Of a stretch of 64,000 bases of DNA, positions 23,895-39,310 are shown in pieces. This DNA comes from Clostridiales bacterium. GTDB lineage: Bacteria; Acidobacteriota; Aminicenantia; Aminicenantales; UBA8522. A program made the translations under genes and the position numbers. A model generated the notes under the pieces. It ran no database searches, was not told the DNA's origin, and worked only from the letters and a program-made list of their open reading frames with translations. The stretch's first letter is position 1, and each line of letters starts with the position of its first letter. Location of the stretch: positions 1-64,000 of the forward strand of contig JARYMI010000017.1 in NCBI GenBank assembly GCA_029907205.1, given 5' to 3'.

Positions 23895-25637
23895 ATGGAG
23901 ACCATCGATCAAATTCGGCAGGTTGCCAATATCGTAGAGATTGCTTCCCTCTACACAACCCTGAGAAAACGCGGGAAAAAGCACATCGGACTCTGTCCGT
24001 TCCATTCGGAAAAAGACCCCTCTTTCACCGTTGACGGCGAAAAGCAGCTTTTTCACTGCTTCGGCTGCGGAGCTGGCGGAGATGTCTTCACGCTGGTTAT
24101 GGAGAAGGAAAACCTGAGCTTCCCTGAAGCTGTAAAGTATCTGGCTGAGAAGTTCCACATCCCCCTCCCCCGCCAGACAAGGCTCTCTCCTGAAGCCCTC
24201 AAGCTTGAGGAAAGAATCTTCAAGATCAACGAAGCCGCTCTCGGCTTTTTCCGGAAAAGCCTTTATCAGAGCAAGGAGGGAGAGGCTGCTTTAGATTATT
24301 TAAAAAAAAGAGGCTTCACTCTGCAAACCTTGGAAACGCTTAAAGTCGGCTATGCCCCGAACTCATGGAACGCGCTCCGCTCCCATTTTGAAGGAAAGGA
24401 AGCCGACGCTTTACTCCTCCAGAAGGCTGGCCTCATCCTGCCCGGGCAAAAAAAGGATGAGTTTTACGATCGTTTCAGAGGCCGGATCATCTTCCCCATT
24501 TTCAGCCTCACTGGAAAGGTGATAGGGTTTGGCGGCAGGTCTCTCTTCAACGCCGAACCAAAGTACCTCAATTCTCCAGAAACCCCCGTTTATTCTAAGG
24601 GCAAGGTCCTCTACGGGTTGAACTGGACAAAGGAATTTATCCGCCAAACAGGCGAGCTCATCCTTGTCGAGGGCTACACGGACTTTGCCTCCCTTTTCCA
24701 GGCCGGTATCCACAACCTCGCTGCTTCGCTCGGAACGAGCCTAACCGAGCATCAGGTGGCCCTGGCAGGACGTTTTGCTCCTCGACTGATTATCAATTAT
24801 GACGGGGATTCGGCCGGATTGAACGCCGCCTTCCGCGCCCTGCCGACCTGCTTTGAGAAGGGCTTGCAGGTTAACGTTCTTGTCCTGCCCCAGAACTTGG
24901 ACCCGGATGGGTTTATCCGTCAAAACGGCCGGGAGACTTATCTCGACCTTTCAAAAAGAGCTGTCTCTGGTCTCAAGTTCCTGGTCGACACCGTTGTTCA
25001 GTCAGGGCGGATGGATGTCCCCGAGGAAAAAGTCAGGATCGTCAGAGATGTCGTGGGCGTCTTAGAAAAGATTCCCGACTCCCTTGTCCGGAGTGAATAC
25101 CTCAGGCTGGCGAGCGGACTTCTCTCCGTCGAAGAGTCATTGCTCCGCCAGATCATCGAGAAAAGGGCTGGCGAGCCGGACAACGAAGAAAACGAGTTTT
25201 TTCTGCCGGCCGAAAAAAGACTGCTCCAGATTCTGCTCGAGGACAGCAAGCTCGCGGCTCTCTTGGGGACGAAAATGAAGCCCGAAGACTATAAAGGCTT
25301 GAAGAGTGAACCCGCCTTTGCCTTTATCCTCCAGAGCTCCAGAATAGGGAAAGCGGTTGTCTTTCCCGAGCTCTCCCAGGCCGTCGGTCCCCAGCTGATC
25401 AAACGCCTGTCCCAGATCAGCCTTGAACAGATAGGACGGGCCACAGAAGAAGAAGCACTCGACTGCCTTTGCAGCCTGCGTAAAACTGCGCTCGAGAATC
25501 AGCTCCGGGCCCTCCAGAAGGAAATCGTCCGCTGCGAACGGAACGGCGAAAAGGAGCGGCTTTCCCGCCTGCTCAGCCAGAAGCAGAGCCTGACCAAACA
25601 GATCCTTGCCCTTGAGGAAGGAACACAATGGCCTTAA
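23895..25637 (+). CDS. dnaG: DNA primase
   Basis: A 580-residue primase. The CHC2 zinc ribbon is complete (C34, H37, C55, C58 in LCPFH and HCFGCGAGG). The catalytic core follows with FGGRSL and the TOPRIM acidic motif in LVEGYTD and NYDGDSAG. The C-terminal third, which binds the helicase, is divergent and ends in a coiled coil (LSRLLSQKQSLTKQILALEE). It makes RNA primers for replication. The close linkage to rpoD reproduces the dnaG-rpoD part of the macromolecular synthesis operon; rpsU is absent. Confidence 0.95.
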   Translation: METIDQIRQVANIVEIASLYTTLRKRGKKHIGLCPFHSEKDPSFTVDGEKQLFHCFGCGAGGDVFTLVMEKENLSFPEAVKYLAEKFHIPLPRQTRLSPEALKLEERIFKINEAALGFFRKSLYQSKEGEAALDYLKKRGFTLQTLETLKVGYAPNSWNALRSHFEGKEADALLLQKAGLILPGQKKDEFYDRFRGRIIFPIFSLTGKVIGFGGRSLFNAEPKYLNSPETPVYSKGKVLYGLNWTKEFIRQTGELILVEGYTDFASLFQAGIHNLAASLGTSLTEHQVALAGRFAPRLIINYDGDSAGLNAAFRALPTCFEKGLQVNVLVLPQNLDPDGFIRQNGRETYLDLSKRAVSGLKFLVDTVVQSGRMDVPEEKVRIVRDVVGVLEKIPDSLVRSEYLRLASGLLSVEESLLRQIIEKRAGEPDNEENEFFLPAEKRLLQILLEDSKLAALLGTKMKPEDYKGLKSEPAFAFILQSSRIGKAVVFPELSQAVGPQLIKRLSQISLEQIGRATEEEALDCLCSLRKTALENQLRALQKEIVRCERNGEKERLSRLLSQKQSLTKQILALEEGTQWP

Positions 25638-25687
25638 GCCGAGTTTTCTCTAAAGAAAAAAAATAGCTTCAAGAAGAGGTGCTGGCC

Positions 25688-27310
<1,623 letters not shown>

Positions 27311-27355
27311 CCGCCCGGAGCGCTGACGGCCCCAAACCAGAGCCTTCTGCTTCAA

Positions 27356-27384
27356 TTGACTTGGTATTCGATATTTGCTATAAA
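27356..27384 (+). promoter_or_regulatory. Predicted tRNA promoter
   Basis: TTGACT (27356-27361), 17 bp, TATAAA (27379-27384). The expected start is within a base or two of the tRNA 5' end at 27392, so little or no 5' leader would need removal. Confidence 0.7.
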
Positions 27385-27391
27385 AAACCAA

Positions 27392-27463
27392 GGGCCTATA
27401 GCTCAGCGGTAGAGCCACCGGCTCATAACCGGCAGGTCCCAGGTTCGAATCCTGGTAGGCCCA
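27392..27463 (+). tRNA. tRNA with CAU anticodon (elongator Met, or Ile after lysidine modification)
   Basis: A full cloverleaf can be drawn: 7-bp acceptor GGGCCTA/TAGGCCC, D stem GCTC/GAGC, anticodon loop CTCATAA, variable AGGTC, T arm CCAGG-TTCGAAT-CCTGG and discriminator A. CCA is not encoded. The anticodon stem has four pairs (CCGG/CCGG) with an A.C mismatch at 27-43. It is not the initiator, because position 1-72 is a normal G-C pair. CAU cannot by itself separate Met from the AUA-reading Ile2; the GGCTCATAACC arm resembles Bacillus tRNA-Ile2. Confidence 0.93.
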
Positions 27464-27484
27464 TACCGAGACCGAGGACACGAT

Positions 27485-28207
27485 GTGGAAATCGAGTTCG
27501 AGAAGCTAATCTTTCTCCAACAGATTGACTCAGAAATCCGGCAGGTCAACCTTTTTCTCGAAAACACCCCCCCTTTGATCGAGCAAATCGACAAAAAAAT
27601 AGAAAAAAGCTCCCAGCTGGCGGCCGCGGCCAAGGAGAAACTCGTCGAAAACCAGAAAAAAAGACGGGAGCTCGAGGCTGAAGTCAAAGTTGTCAAAGCT
27701 CAGGTGGCCAAATACAAGAGGCAGCTGAACGACGTCAAAACGAACAAGGAGTACGCGGCCATGCTCAAAGAAATCAAGGAGTCCGAGAAAAAGATCGACG
27801 GGCTGGAAGAAGTCATCATCGCCGAGATGCTCAGGGCTGACGAGATCGAGGCCGAAATCAAGGAGTCCAACCGGAGGTTTGCTGAAGCAAAGGAAAAGCT
27901 CTTTCAGGAAAAAGAGACGATTTTCCAGAAAAAGAATGAGCTCGAGGAGAAAGCCAAGCAGTTAGGTCAAGACAGGCAGAAGCTCCTGCCACAGATCCCG
28001 GCCGAGCAGGTCACCCTTTATCTCAGGATATCGAGCAAAAAGAGCGGCATCGCTCTTTCTCCTGTGAAGGATGACTTCTGCGCCATGTGTCATATGCGCA
28101 TCCGTCCTCAAGTCCTCAACGAGCTCAGGGACACGCGCAAGCTTATTCTCTGCGAAAACTGCGGCCGGATTCTTTACTGGCCGGACAAGCAGCCCAAATC
28201 CAATTAA
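27485..28207 (+). CDS. Coiled-coil protein with C4 zinc ribbon (CdsZ-like)
   Basis: A 240-residue protein starting at GTG 27485 (GAGG about 8 bp upstream). Residues about 5-180 are an almost unbroken coiled coil rich in Lys/Glu. The C-terminus holds a zinc ribbon with two CxxC pairs, FCAMCHMRI and LILCENCGRILYW. This is the zf-RING_7/CT398 (CdsZ) architecture; the chlamydial member interacts with sigma-54 and secretion components, but the role outside Chlamydia is unsettled. It lies 21 bp after the tRNA gene. Its TAA and the stop of the convergent ligase gene share the bases TTAA. Confidence 0.85.
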   Translation: MEIEFEKLIFLQQIDSEIRQVNLFLENTPPLIEQIDKKIEKSSQLAAAAKEKLVENQKKRRELEAEVKVVKAQVAKYKRQLNDVKTNKEYAAMLKEIKESEKKIDGLEEVIIAEMLRADEIEAEIKESNRRFAEAKEKLFQEKETIFQKKNELEEKAKQLGQDRQKLLPQIPAEQVTLYLRISSKKSGIALSPVKDDFCAMCHMRIRPQVLNELRDTRKLILCENCGRILYWPDKQPKSN

Positions 28208-30003
28208 ACCCCGATGTTATTCCTGTCTTCCTCGTAGAGGGAGTTGATTAAACCCTCGTATTTTTTCTCGATGATATTCCTTCTAACCTTGAGCGTCGGC
28301 GTGATTTCTTCTTTTTCTATCTCAAAATCGCGGTCAAGGAGGGCAATCTTCTTGATCTTTTCGAACGAGGCCAGGTCGGGTGTGGCCCGGTCGATTTCCG
28401 CCTGGATGAAGTTCCTGATTTTTTCATTCCTGACGAGCGCCGCACGATCCGCAAAGGGGATGCCGTTAAACCGGGCATACCCTTCGAGTTTCTCAAAATT
28501 CGGCACGACAAGAGCCGAGACAAACCGCCGTCTGTCCCCGATGACGACTACGTTGGAGATATAAGGGTTCGTCTTCAAGACATTCTCGATGGGTTGAGGC
28601 GCGATGTTCTTGCCACCCGCCGTGACGATGATGTCCTTCTTGCGGTCGGTGATAAAGAGGAAGCCTTCCTCGTCGAAACGACCGATATCGCCCGTGTGGA
28701 ACCAGCCTCCTTCAAATGCCTCTCTGGTTTCAGCTTCCTTTTTATAATACCCCTTCATGATATTCGGCCCTCTGGCCAAGATCTCACCGTCCGGGGCAAT
28801 CTTGACCTCCACGTCAGGGATGGGCTTGCCGACAGAGCCAAACTTCAGGTCTTCGAAGGTGTTGACGGAGATGACAGGAGATGTTTCTGTCAGCCCGTAG
28901 CCTTCGAGGATCATCAAGCCCAGAGCGTAAAAGAATTCCGCAATATCCCTAGACAGGGGAGCTCCTCCGGAGACAAAGAAACGGACATTGCCACCCGTCT
29001 TCTCGATGATCTTGGAGAAGACAAGTTTGTGGGCCAGGTTCCTTTTTCTCTGGAGCCCCCGTGGAATCGTCTCTTTGTTGAGCTTCCTGCGGCCGTAATC
29101 CTTTCCCACCTTTAAAGCCCAGAAAAAGATTCTTTTCTTCAGGGCGGAGCTGGAAAGGACATTGTCCATGACCCGTGCGTAGATCTTTTCGAAAACACGG
29201 GGGACACTGACCATGATGTTGGGCCGGATTTCGAGCAGGTTCTCAGCCACTGTCTCCAGGCTTTCCGCATAGCCGATCCTGCAGCCTTTGTACATGTACG
29301 TGAAAGTGACCATCCGCTCCAAGACATGGGACAGGGGGAGGAAAGAAAGGACAGTGTCCTTGTCGGAAAATTCGATAATCTTAGAAACCGCCTGGACGTT
29401 GCTGAGGAAATTGCTGTGGGTGAGAATGACTCCCTTGGGCACGCCCGTCGTCCCTGAGGTGTAGATGAGCGAGGCCTCGTCGTCGGGTCTGACTTGAAGA
29501 GCGAGCTTCTCGAACAGACCGGGACTCTGGGAGTTGACTTTCTGGCCCAGCTCCTGAATGTGATTGAAGGTCAGGACTCCATCAGGCCCTTCTTCCATAA
29601 AAGTGATGTAATGCCGGACCTTGCCGAGCGCCGGCCGGATGGATTCGATTTTCTTCCATTGCTCCTGGTTGCTGACGATGACCGCCTTGGCATCGGAATC
29701 ATCAATGATGTATTTGATTTGTTCGGGAACAAGTGATGTGTAGATGGGAACCGTGATCGCTCCCAGGCACAGGTTGGTGAGGTCTGCCATCACCCATTCG
29801 GGCCTGTTCTCCGAGAGAATGATGACCTTGTCTCCCTTCGTCAACCCCAGTTCTCGCAGCCCCAGACAAAAATATCGGACCCGCCGGCCGAATTCTTCCG
29901 TCGAGATGGGGACATAGCGGCCCTCTTTCTTGTAGAGCATAAAATCCGGCTTGGGGTAATTCTTGACGGTGTCGAGCAAAACCTGGGCGAGTGTCTCAGA
30001 CAT
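28204..30003 (-). CDS. Long-chain fatty acid-CoA ligase (AMP-binding)
   Basis: A 599-residue adenylate-forming enzyme. The P-loop is LIYTSGTTGVPKGVILTHSN (A3), the A5 motif is GYGLTETSP, A7 is GWFHTGDIG and A8 is ITDRKKDIIVTAGGKNIAP with the hinge and catalytic region. The length and the YxGLTETSP/long C-domain place it with FadD15-type long-chain acyl-CoA synthetases, which activate fatty acids for lipid synthesis or degradation. The start has a strong AGAGGAGGG ribosome site. It is a monocistronic gene upstream of its own promoter region and downstream of gyrA on the same strand. Confidence 0.9.
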   Translation of the reverse strand: MSETLAQVLLDTVKNYPKPDFMLYKKEGRYVPISTEEFGRRVRYFCLGLRELGLTKGDKVIILSENRPEWVMADLTNLCLGAITVPIYTSLVPEQIKYIIDDSDAKAVIVSNQEQWKKIESIRPALGKVRHYITFMEEGPDGVLTFNHIQELGQKVNSQSPGLFEKLALQVRPDDEASLIYTSGTTGVPKGVILTHSNFLSNVQAVSKIIEFSDKDTVLSFLPLSHVLERMVTFTYMYKGCRIGYAESLETVAENLLEIRPNIMVSVPRVFEKIYARVMDNVLSSSALKKRIFFWALKVGKDYGRRKLNKETIPRGLQRKRNLAHKLVFSKIIEKTGGNVRFFVSGGAPLSRDIAEFFYALGLMILEGYGLTETSPVISVNTFEDLKFGSVGKPIPDVEVKIAPDGEILARGPNIMKGYYKKEAETREAFEGGWFHTGDIGRFDEEGFLFITDRKKDIIVTAGGKNIAPQPIENVLKTNPYISNVVVIGDRRRFVSALVVPNFEKLEGYARFNGIPFADRAALVRNEKIRNFIQAEIDRATPDLASFEKIKKIALLDRDFEIEKEEITPTLKVRRNIIEKKYEGLINSLYEEDRNNIGV

Positions 30004-30031
30004 TTTTCCCTCCTCTTTTCAAAGTGCGTAC

Positions 30032-30060
30032 ATTTTAGAATCGAGGAGATGCGCTGTCAA
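30032..30060 (-). promoter_or_regulatory. Predicted promoter of the acyl-CoA ligase
   Basis: On the minus strand perfect TTGACA (30055-30060), 17 bp, TAAAAT (30032-30037), 28 bp before the ATG. Confidence 0.7.
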
Positions 30061-30086
30061 GCAGAAATTCTGGCCGATCCTTCTGG

Positions 30087-32564
<2,478 letters not shown>

Positions 32565-32595
32565 ATCGCATCATTCCTTGTTTGGGGAGGACCCG

Positions 32596-35010
<2,415 letters not shown>

Positions 35011-35061
35011 TTATGTGGGGAAGCCAAGCACATAACCTGAACGGCATAAAACTGAGTTATA

Positions 35062-35091
35062 ATTATACCTGAAATATTGTAGTGGAGTAAA
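35062..35091 (-). promoter_or_regulatory. Predicted gyrB promoter
   Basis: On the minus strand TTTACT (35086-35091), 18 bp, TATAAT (35062-35067), leaving a leader of about 70 nt before gyrB. Confidence 0.55.
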
Positions 35092-35177
35092 GCAAAAAAC
35101 ACATGATTTTGCGCTTTTGTTCATTTTTCGTCACTTCCAAAAAAACCACCAAAACCAGGTGTTTTAAGCCCTCGGGG

Positions 35178-35198
35178 ACGGTCCTCGGAGAGGACCGT
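35178..35198. repeat. Perfect 9-bp hairpin between gyrB and the TGS GTPase gene
   Basis: ACGGTCCTC (35178-35186) and GAGGACCGT (35190-35198) with a GGA loop, just upstream of the plus-strand -35 box. There is no T-tract, so it is not a simple terminator. A GGGGAC motif precedes it, as in other non-coding patches of the window. Confidence 0.5.
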
Positions 35199-35206
35199 TA
35201 CTCTCT

Positions 35207-35235
35207 TTGAATAGACGCTCGAGTTCGATTATAAT
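35207..35235 (+). promoter_or_regulatory. Predicted promoter of the TGS GTPase
   Basis: TTGAAT (35207-35212), 17 bp, TATAAT (35230-35235). The expected start is about 35242, only 14 nt before the ATG at 35256. Confidence 0.7.
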
Positions 35236-35255
35236 TCGCAGTAGTGAAGCTTGAA

Positions 35256-36245
35256 ATGCCAGCTAATTTGACTCCCCAGTACATCGAAGCCGAGAGGAAA
35301 TTCCGGGCAGCCAAGACTGCGCAGGAAAAAATTAAATGCCTCGAGGAAATGATAGCCACGATCCCCAAGCACAAGGGGACAGAAAAGATGCAAGCCATGC
35401 TCAAAACCAAGATGGCCAAGCTCAGGGCAGCGCTCGAGTCCCGGCCGGGAGCCACCCGCCACGGCCCGGGCTTCCACGTGGAGAAGTCCGGCGCCGGCCA
35501 GGTCATCGTCATCGGACCGCCGAACAGCGGCAAATCCTGCCTCATCGCAGCTCTCACGGGCGCCCAGCCCGAAGTCGCGGACTATCCGTACACAACCCGA
35601 TTTCCCGCTCCTTACATGATGAAGCACGAAAACGTCAGGGTTCAGCTCGTGGACACGCCTCCGCTTTCGCCCGATGACATCAACGCCGAGCTTGTTGAGT
35701 TAGCCAAAACAGCCGATTGCATCATGTTAGTCCTCGACCTGGCCAACAGGGACGCTGCTTCTGCCCTGGAGGCGCTTCTCTCTGGGCTCCAAGGAAAGCG
35801 GCTGGAGCTGGCGCCAGAAAACGCTTCCCCTTTTCAGGAGCCCGGCAGGTTCGTTAAAAAGACGCTCGTTGTGGGAAACAAAAGCGATCTCCCGGCAGCT
35901 GAGGAAAACGCCGCTTTCCTCCGGGAATATTTTGCAGATAAAATTTCGTTCGTTGTTGCATCGGCCGTCCGGGGTGACGGCGTGGACGCGCTGCGCACAA
36001 GAGTTTTTCTTCTTCTTGACGTCATCCGCGTGTACAGCAAGATCCCGGGAAAGAAGGCGGATTTAAGCGACCCTTTCGTTTTGAAGAAAGCCAGCACCGT
36101 GATGGAAATGGCGCGGACCGTGCACAAGGATTTCGTCGAAAAATTCAGGTATGCCCGGGTCTGGCGGAAGGGCGCGCTCCAGGGTCAGATGGTTAACCGC
36201 GACTTTGTCCTCGAGGACGAGGACATCGTCGAGCTCCACATATAG
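35256..36245 (+). CDS. TGS domain GTPase (Obg/DRG-like)
   Basis: I choose the ATG at 35256, giving MPANLTPQYIEAE; a GTG at 35244 is in frame. The 329-residue protein has an N-terminal helical hairpin, a GTPase domain with G1 VIGPPNSGKSCL, G2/G3 YPYTTRFPAPYMM and LVDTPPL, and G4 VVGNKSDLP, then a C-terminal TGS domain (from about residue 265) that usually contacts RNA or ribosome-associated factors. It resembles the DRG/Obg branch but is shorter. The role is probably in ribosome function. The short leader has no good Shine-Dalgarno site. Confidence 0.85.
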   Translation: MPANLTPQYIEAERKFRAAKTAQEKIKCLEEMIATIPKHKGTEKMQAMLKTKMAKLRAALESRPGATRHGPGFHVEKSGAGQVIVIGPPNSGKSCLIAALTGAQPEVADYPYTTRFPAPYMMKHENVRVQLVDTPPLSPDDINAELVELAKTADCIMLVLDLANRDAASALEALLSGLQGKRLELAPENASPFQEPGRFVKKTLVVGNKSDLPAAEENAAFLREYFADKISFVVASAVRGDGVDALRTRVFLLLDVIRVYSKIPGKKADLSDPFVLKKASTVMEMARTVHKDFVEKFRYARVWRKGALQGQMVNRDFVLEDEDIVELHI

Positions 36246-36431
36246 GCTCGGGTTTAGGGCCGTCAGTCCGACATCGTGAGAATGGGTCCTGTCACGGCGC
36301 GTCCCCGTCCGTCCTTGCCGGAGACGCTCACATATTTCTGGGCCCTCCTTGATTGCTCAAGGAGGGTAGGGTGGATTAATAATTTTAAAATCAATTTCTT
36401 TTTAAGCGTCTCCGTCCTCGCTCATACGGAC
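36245..36431. other. Structured intergenic element 3 between convergent genes
   Basis: The 240-bp gap after the GTPase has no gene. It starts GGCTCGGGTTTAGGGCCGTCAG, 20 of 22 bases identical to the start of element 1. Nested perfect inverted repeats follow: GTCCGT/ACGGAC (36307-36312, 36426-36431), CGGAGACGCT/AGCGTCTCCG (36319-36328, 36405-36414) and an inner hairpin CCCTCCTTGA-TTGC-TCAAGGAGGG (36343-36366). The 10-bp inner hairpin could stop transcription from either convergent gene but lacks a T-tract. The first base overlaps the GTPase stop codon. Confidence 0.5.
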
Positions 36432-36485
36432 TTCTCGCCAATCACCCCTCGCCCCCATTTAGGAGGCTGGATTGAAGGTTTGCAG

Positions 36486-37625
36486 TTACAAATTGGTTTT
36501 GTGGGCCCGTTTCAGGATAGCAAGATAATCGTCAGCTGAGACGGGGCGGGGGTTTGATGCGTTGGAGTTATTTTCAAAGGACTTTTGGGCGATCGCGACG
36601 AAATCGCCCTCCGGGATTCTTAGGTCCCGAAAGGAGGAGATGGAAAGCGAGTGAGACAGGGCCTTTATTTTCCGGATGAGAGCGCCGGCGCCTTCGTCTT
36701 GATTGGCCGCCCCGAAGCCGACGGCGGCGGCGATGACCGCGTACTTTTCTCTTGCCGCGGGATAGTTGAACTCCATGACATACGGAAGGAAAACGGCGTT
36801 GGCCACCCCGTGCGGCGTGTCATAAAGCGAGCCGATCGCTTCTGCCAGGCAATGGACGGCGCCGACATCGCTGTTGCCAAAGGCCATCCCGGCGAGGAGG
36901 CTTCCCAACATCAGGCCTTCTCTTGCCTCCGCGTCATTCCTGATGTCTTTATAAGCCGCCGGCAAATAGCGGAATATCAAACGCGAGGCTTCAAGGGCCA
37001 GCGCATCAGTAATCGGGCTCGCGGGTTTTGACGTGTAGGCTTCCACGGCATGGGTCAGAGCATCCAATCCTGTCGAAGCAACCAGATGAGACGGTAACGT
37101 CACGAGCAAATCCGGGTCGACGAGGGCCACGGCCGGAAACATAAGGGGGCCCTTGACGCTCATCTTGAACCTCCGGCCGGTGTGAGTGATGACCGAAACC
37201 CAGGTGACTTCGCTTCCCGTGCCGCAGGTCGTCGGAATGGCGAGCACTGGCAACGGAGCTGTTTCATATTTTTCGCGGCCTTCATAATCTTCGATCAGAC
37301 CAGGATTTGTCGCCAGCAAGGCCATCGCTTTGGCTGCATCAAGGACGCTTCCGCCTCCGAGCCCGATGACGAGGTCGGGCTGGAGTGCCCGGACGAGCTC
37401 GCCTCCCCGATCAACCGTCGCATGCCTGGGGTTTGGCTCTATCTCATCAAAAACCGGAACCCCGGCCAGCGGCTCTTTGACTCTGTTCAAGATCCCGGCC
37501 GCTGCGATTCCCTTATCGGTAACCAAGAACGGCCGGCTGGCCTTTAGTTTTTCTTTGATGATGCCGGTGAGCCTGGCGATAGTTCCCGAGCCGAAGACAA
37601 TCTGGGTCGGCATGTGGTAGTTCAT
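36486..37625 (-). CDS. Iron-containing alcohol dehydrogenase
   Basis: A 379-residue group III dehydrogenase. NAD(P) binding is shown by GLGGGSVLDAAKAMA and PTTCGTGSEVTWVSVI; the metal site by DALTHAVEAYTS and HCLAEAIGSLYDTPHGVANA, which carry the Asp and three His ligands. Members reduce aldehydes to alcohols or oxidise alcohols and polyols; the substrate is not determined. It lies 30 bp downstream of the M28 peptidase on the same strand, so the two may be co-transcribed, though no functional link is obvious. Confidence 0.88.
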   Translation of the reverse strand: MNYHMPTQIVFGSGTIARLTGIIKEKLKASRPFLVTDKGIAAAGILNRVKEPLAGVPVFDEIEPNPRHATVDRGGELVRALQPDLVIGLGGGSVLDAAKAMALLATNPGLIEDYEGREKYETAPLPVLAIPTTCGTGSEVTWVSVITHTGRRFKMSVKGPLMFPAVALVDPDLLVTLPSHLVASTGLDALTHAVEAYTSKPASPITDALALEASRLIFRYLPAAYKDIRNDAEAREGLMLGSLLAGMAFGNSDVGAVHCLAEAIGSLYDTPHGVANAVFLPYVMEFNYPAAREKYAVIAAAVGFGAANQDEGAGALIRKIKALSHSLSISSFRDLRIPEGDFVAIAQKSFENNSNASNPRPVSADDYLAILKRAHKTNL

Positions 37626-37655
37626 CTCAATTCTCCCTCTTCAAGCAACACTCAA

Positions 37656-39176
37656 TCACTTCCGAAAGTCTAGGACTGGCTCGTCGCTCATGTCGAGAAC
37701 GGCCACAAACAATAGCTGGGCGAGGTCTTCCAGGATCTCAGGCGTGATGGTCTCAATCGTGTCCTTGGTGTTGTGATAAAAAGACGGAGCGCCCGAGACG
37801 CTGAAAGAAAGACTGGGGACATTTTTCCAGAGGAAGCGAGCAGCGTCGAGTCGCGGCCGGGCGATATTGGCAAAAAATGAAGGGTCAACTACACGGTGAA
37901 CGTATTGGGCGTTTGCCTTCTCGATAAACGCCCAGAGCTCAGGAAAGTTATTTCCGGCTAGGACGTTGATTTTGTCGCCGCATCCGACTCCGTCGAGGTT
38001 GAGAAGCGCTGTTGTTTTCTCCAGTGGAAAAGCTGGGTTGTTGAGATAAAACTCGGAGCCGGCCACTGCTTGTTCTTCAGCACCGAAAAAGAGAAAAACG
38101 ACCGAGCGTGGAGGTTTGACCGGGCATTGGGCCAGGGCTTCGGCCACTCCGAGCAGCACGGCCACAGCGGAGGCGTTGTCGTTCGCGCCAGGCATGAGCT
38201 CGTAGCAACGCCCGAGGTGGTCGAGGTGGCCTCCGAGGATGATGACTTCTTCCTTGAGTCTAGGGTCCGAACCTTCAAGATAGCCGATGACGTTGTAACC
38301 GATTCCCTCAGGATAGTGCTCGGTCTCATTTTTCAGAGTGAATGTCTTTCCCGTAATAAACGATTGCGGCTTAAGTTTTTTCCTAATCTTCTCCAGTGTT
38401 TCTTTGTGTGTCCGGCCTGTTCCAGCAAAGATATCAGAGACGACAACATCGCCCACGTGGCTGTAAATAAACCCCTGCCGGTATGAATTATTGGGGTTGC
38501 ATATAGGCCCGTAGTTGTAAAGCATCCCAGCAGCACCGTGGCCGACGGCGTTTTCAAGCTTGTATTGATGAAACGAATACGGCCGCCACTTTTTGAAAAG
38601 CTCGGGGTTGTCATCCGGAGAAACCGGGACTTCCCGTTCCATCAGGACGATTTTTCCCTTGACATCAAGCCCTGCATAATCATCATAGCCGAGCTCGGGA
38701 GCCGTGATCCCGTAGCCGACATAGACGACGCCGGCTGTGACCTCGCCCGAGCCTGATGTAGCGCCGGGAATGAATTCCTCATCAAAGCGGTAATGCTTTT
38801 TCACGACGGCGCCGTTCACAGGCAGGTGGAGATAGGCCTCGCAACCTGGAAAAACAAGGGTATAGGGGTTTGGAAAAGCTTGAAGATAGCTGCCTTGGTC
38901 CCCAGCCGGCCGAAGCCCCCATTTCTGAAGGAGCTCAGCCACCCATCGGGCGCTGGCGTTGTACCCTTCTGTCCCGGTCAGCCTGCCGCCGTACTTCTCA
39001 GAAACAAGCTCCCTGACATAATCCAGGAGTTTGTGGCTTGAAATGGAATGAAGGCTGGCGAGAATCTTCTCATCGCTCGCCTTCTCAAGCTCCTGGGGCT
39101 GGGCGAGGCGGGATAAAACGCCAAGCCAGAGGAAAAGGAAAAGCATGGGAAGTGCCACGATCCGCCCTTTTTTCAT
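37656..39176 (-). CDS. Secreted M28 family aminopeptidase with PA domain
   Basis: A 506-residue exported zinc peptidase with a signal peptide (about 1-27). A PA-type insert covers about residues 125-230 (VYVGYGITAPELGYDDYAGLDVKGKIVLM). The two-zinc site is visible in ILGGHLDHLGR (His), PGANDNASAVAVLLG (bridging Asp) and FFGAEEQAVAGS (general base Glu and Glu ligand), with another Asp in LLNLDGVG. It probably removes N-terminal residues from peptides in the periplasm or outside. The ribosome site AAGGAGGAGACG is strong. The 273 bp upstream hold only the small structured patch listed separately. Confidence 0.9.
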   Translation of the reverse strand: MKKGRIVALPMLFLFLWLGVLSRLAQPQELEKASDEKILASLHSISSHKLLDYVRELVSEKYGGRLTGTEGYNASARWVAELLQKWGLRPAGDQGSYLQAFPNPYTLVFPGCEAYLHLPVNGAVVKKHYRFDEEFIPGATSGSGEVTAGVVYVGYGITAPELGYDDYAGLDVKGKIVLMEREVPVSPDDNPELFKKWRPYSFHQYKLENAVGHGAAGMLYNYGPICNPNNSYRQGFIYSHVGDVVVSDIFAGTGRTHKETLEKIRKKLKPQSFITGKTFTLKNETEHYPEGIGYNVIGYLEGSDPRLKEEVIILGGHLDHLGRCYELMPGANDNASAVAVLLGVAEALAQCPVKPPRSVVFLFFGAEEQAVAGSEFYLNNPAFPLEKTTALLNLDGVGCGDKINVLAGNNFPELWAFIEKANAQYVHRVVDPSFFANIARPRLDAARFLWKNVPSLSFSVSGAPSFYHNTKDTIETITPEILEDLAQLLFVAVLDMSDEPVLDFRK

Positions 39177-39310
39177 CGTCTCCTCCTTCCGTTTGGCAAC
39201 TCTCGACTCATCAGTTTATTCAGAAAACGCGGAAAAAAACAAGGCGAAATTCCTGCATCTCTTCTCAATTCTCTGATAAAGAGCGAAAGCCGCCAAGTGC
39301 CTCCCTTACG

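Noticed and set aside
36343-36366. 10-bp perfect hairpin as a classical Rho-independent terminator
   Set aside because: No run of T follows on either strand, so I kept it as part of a structured element.
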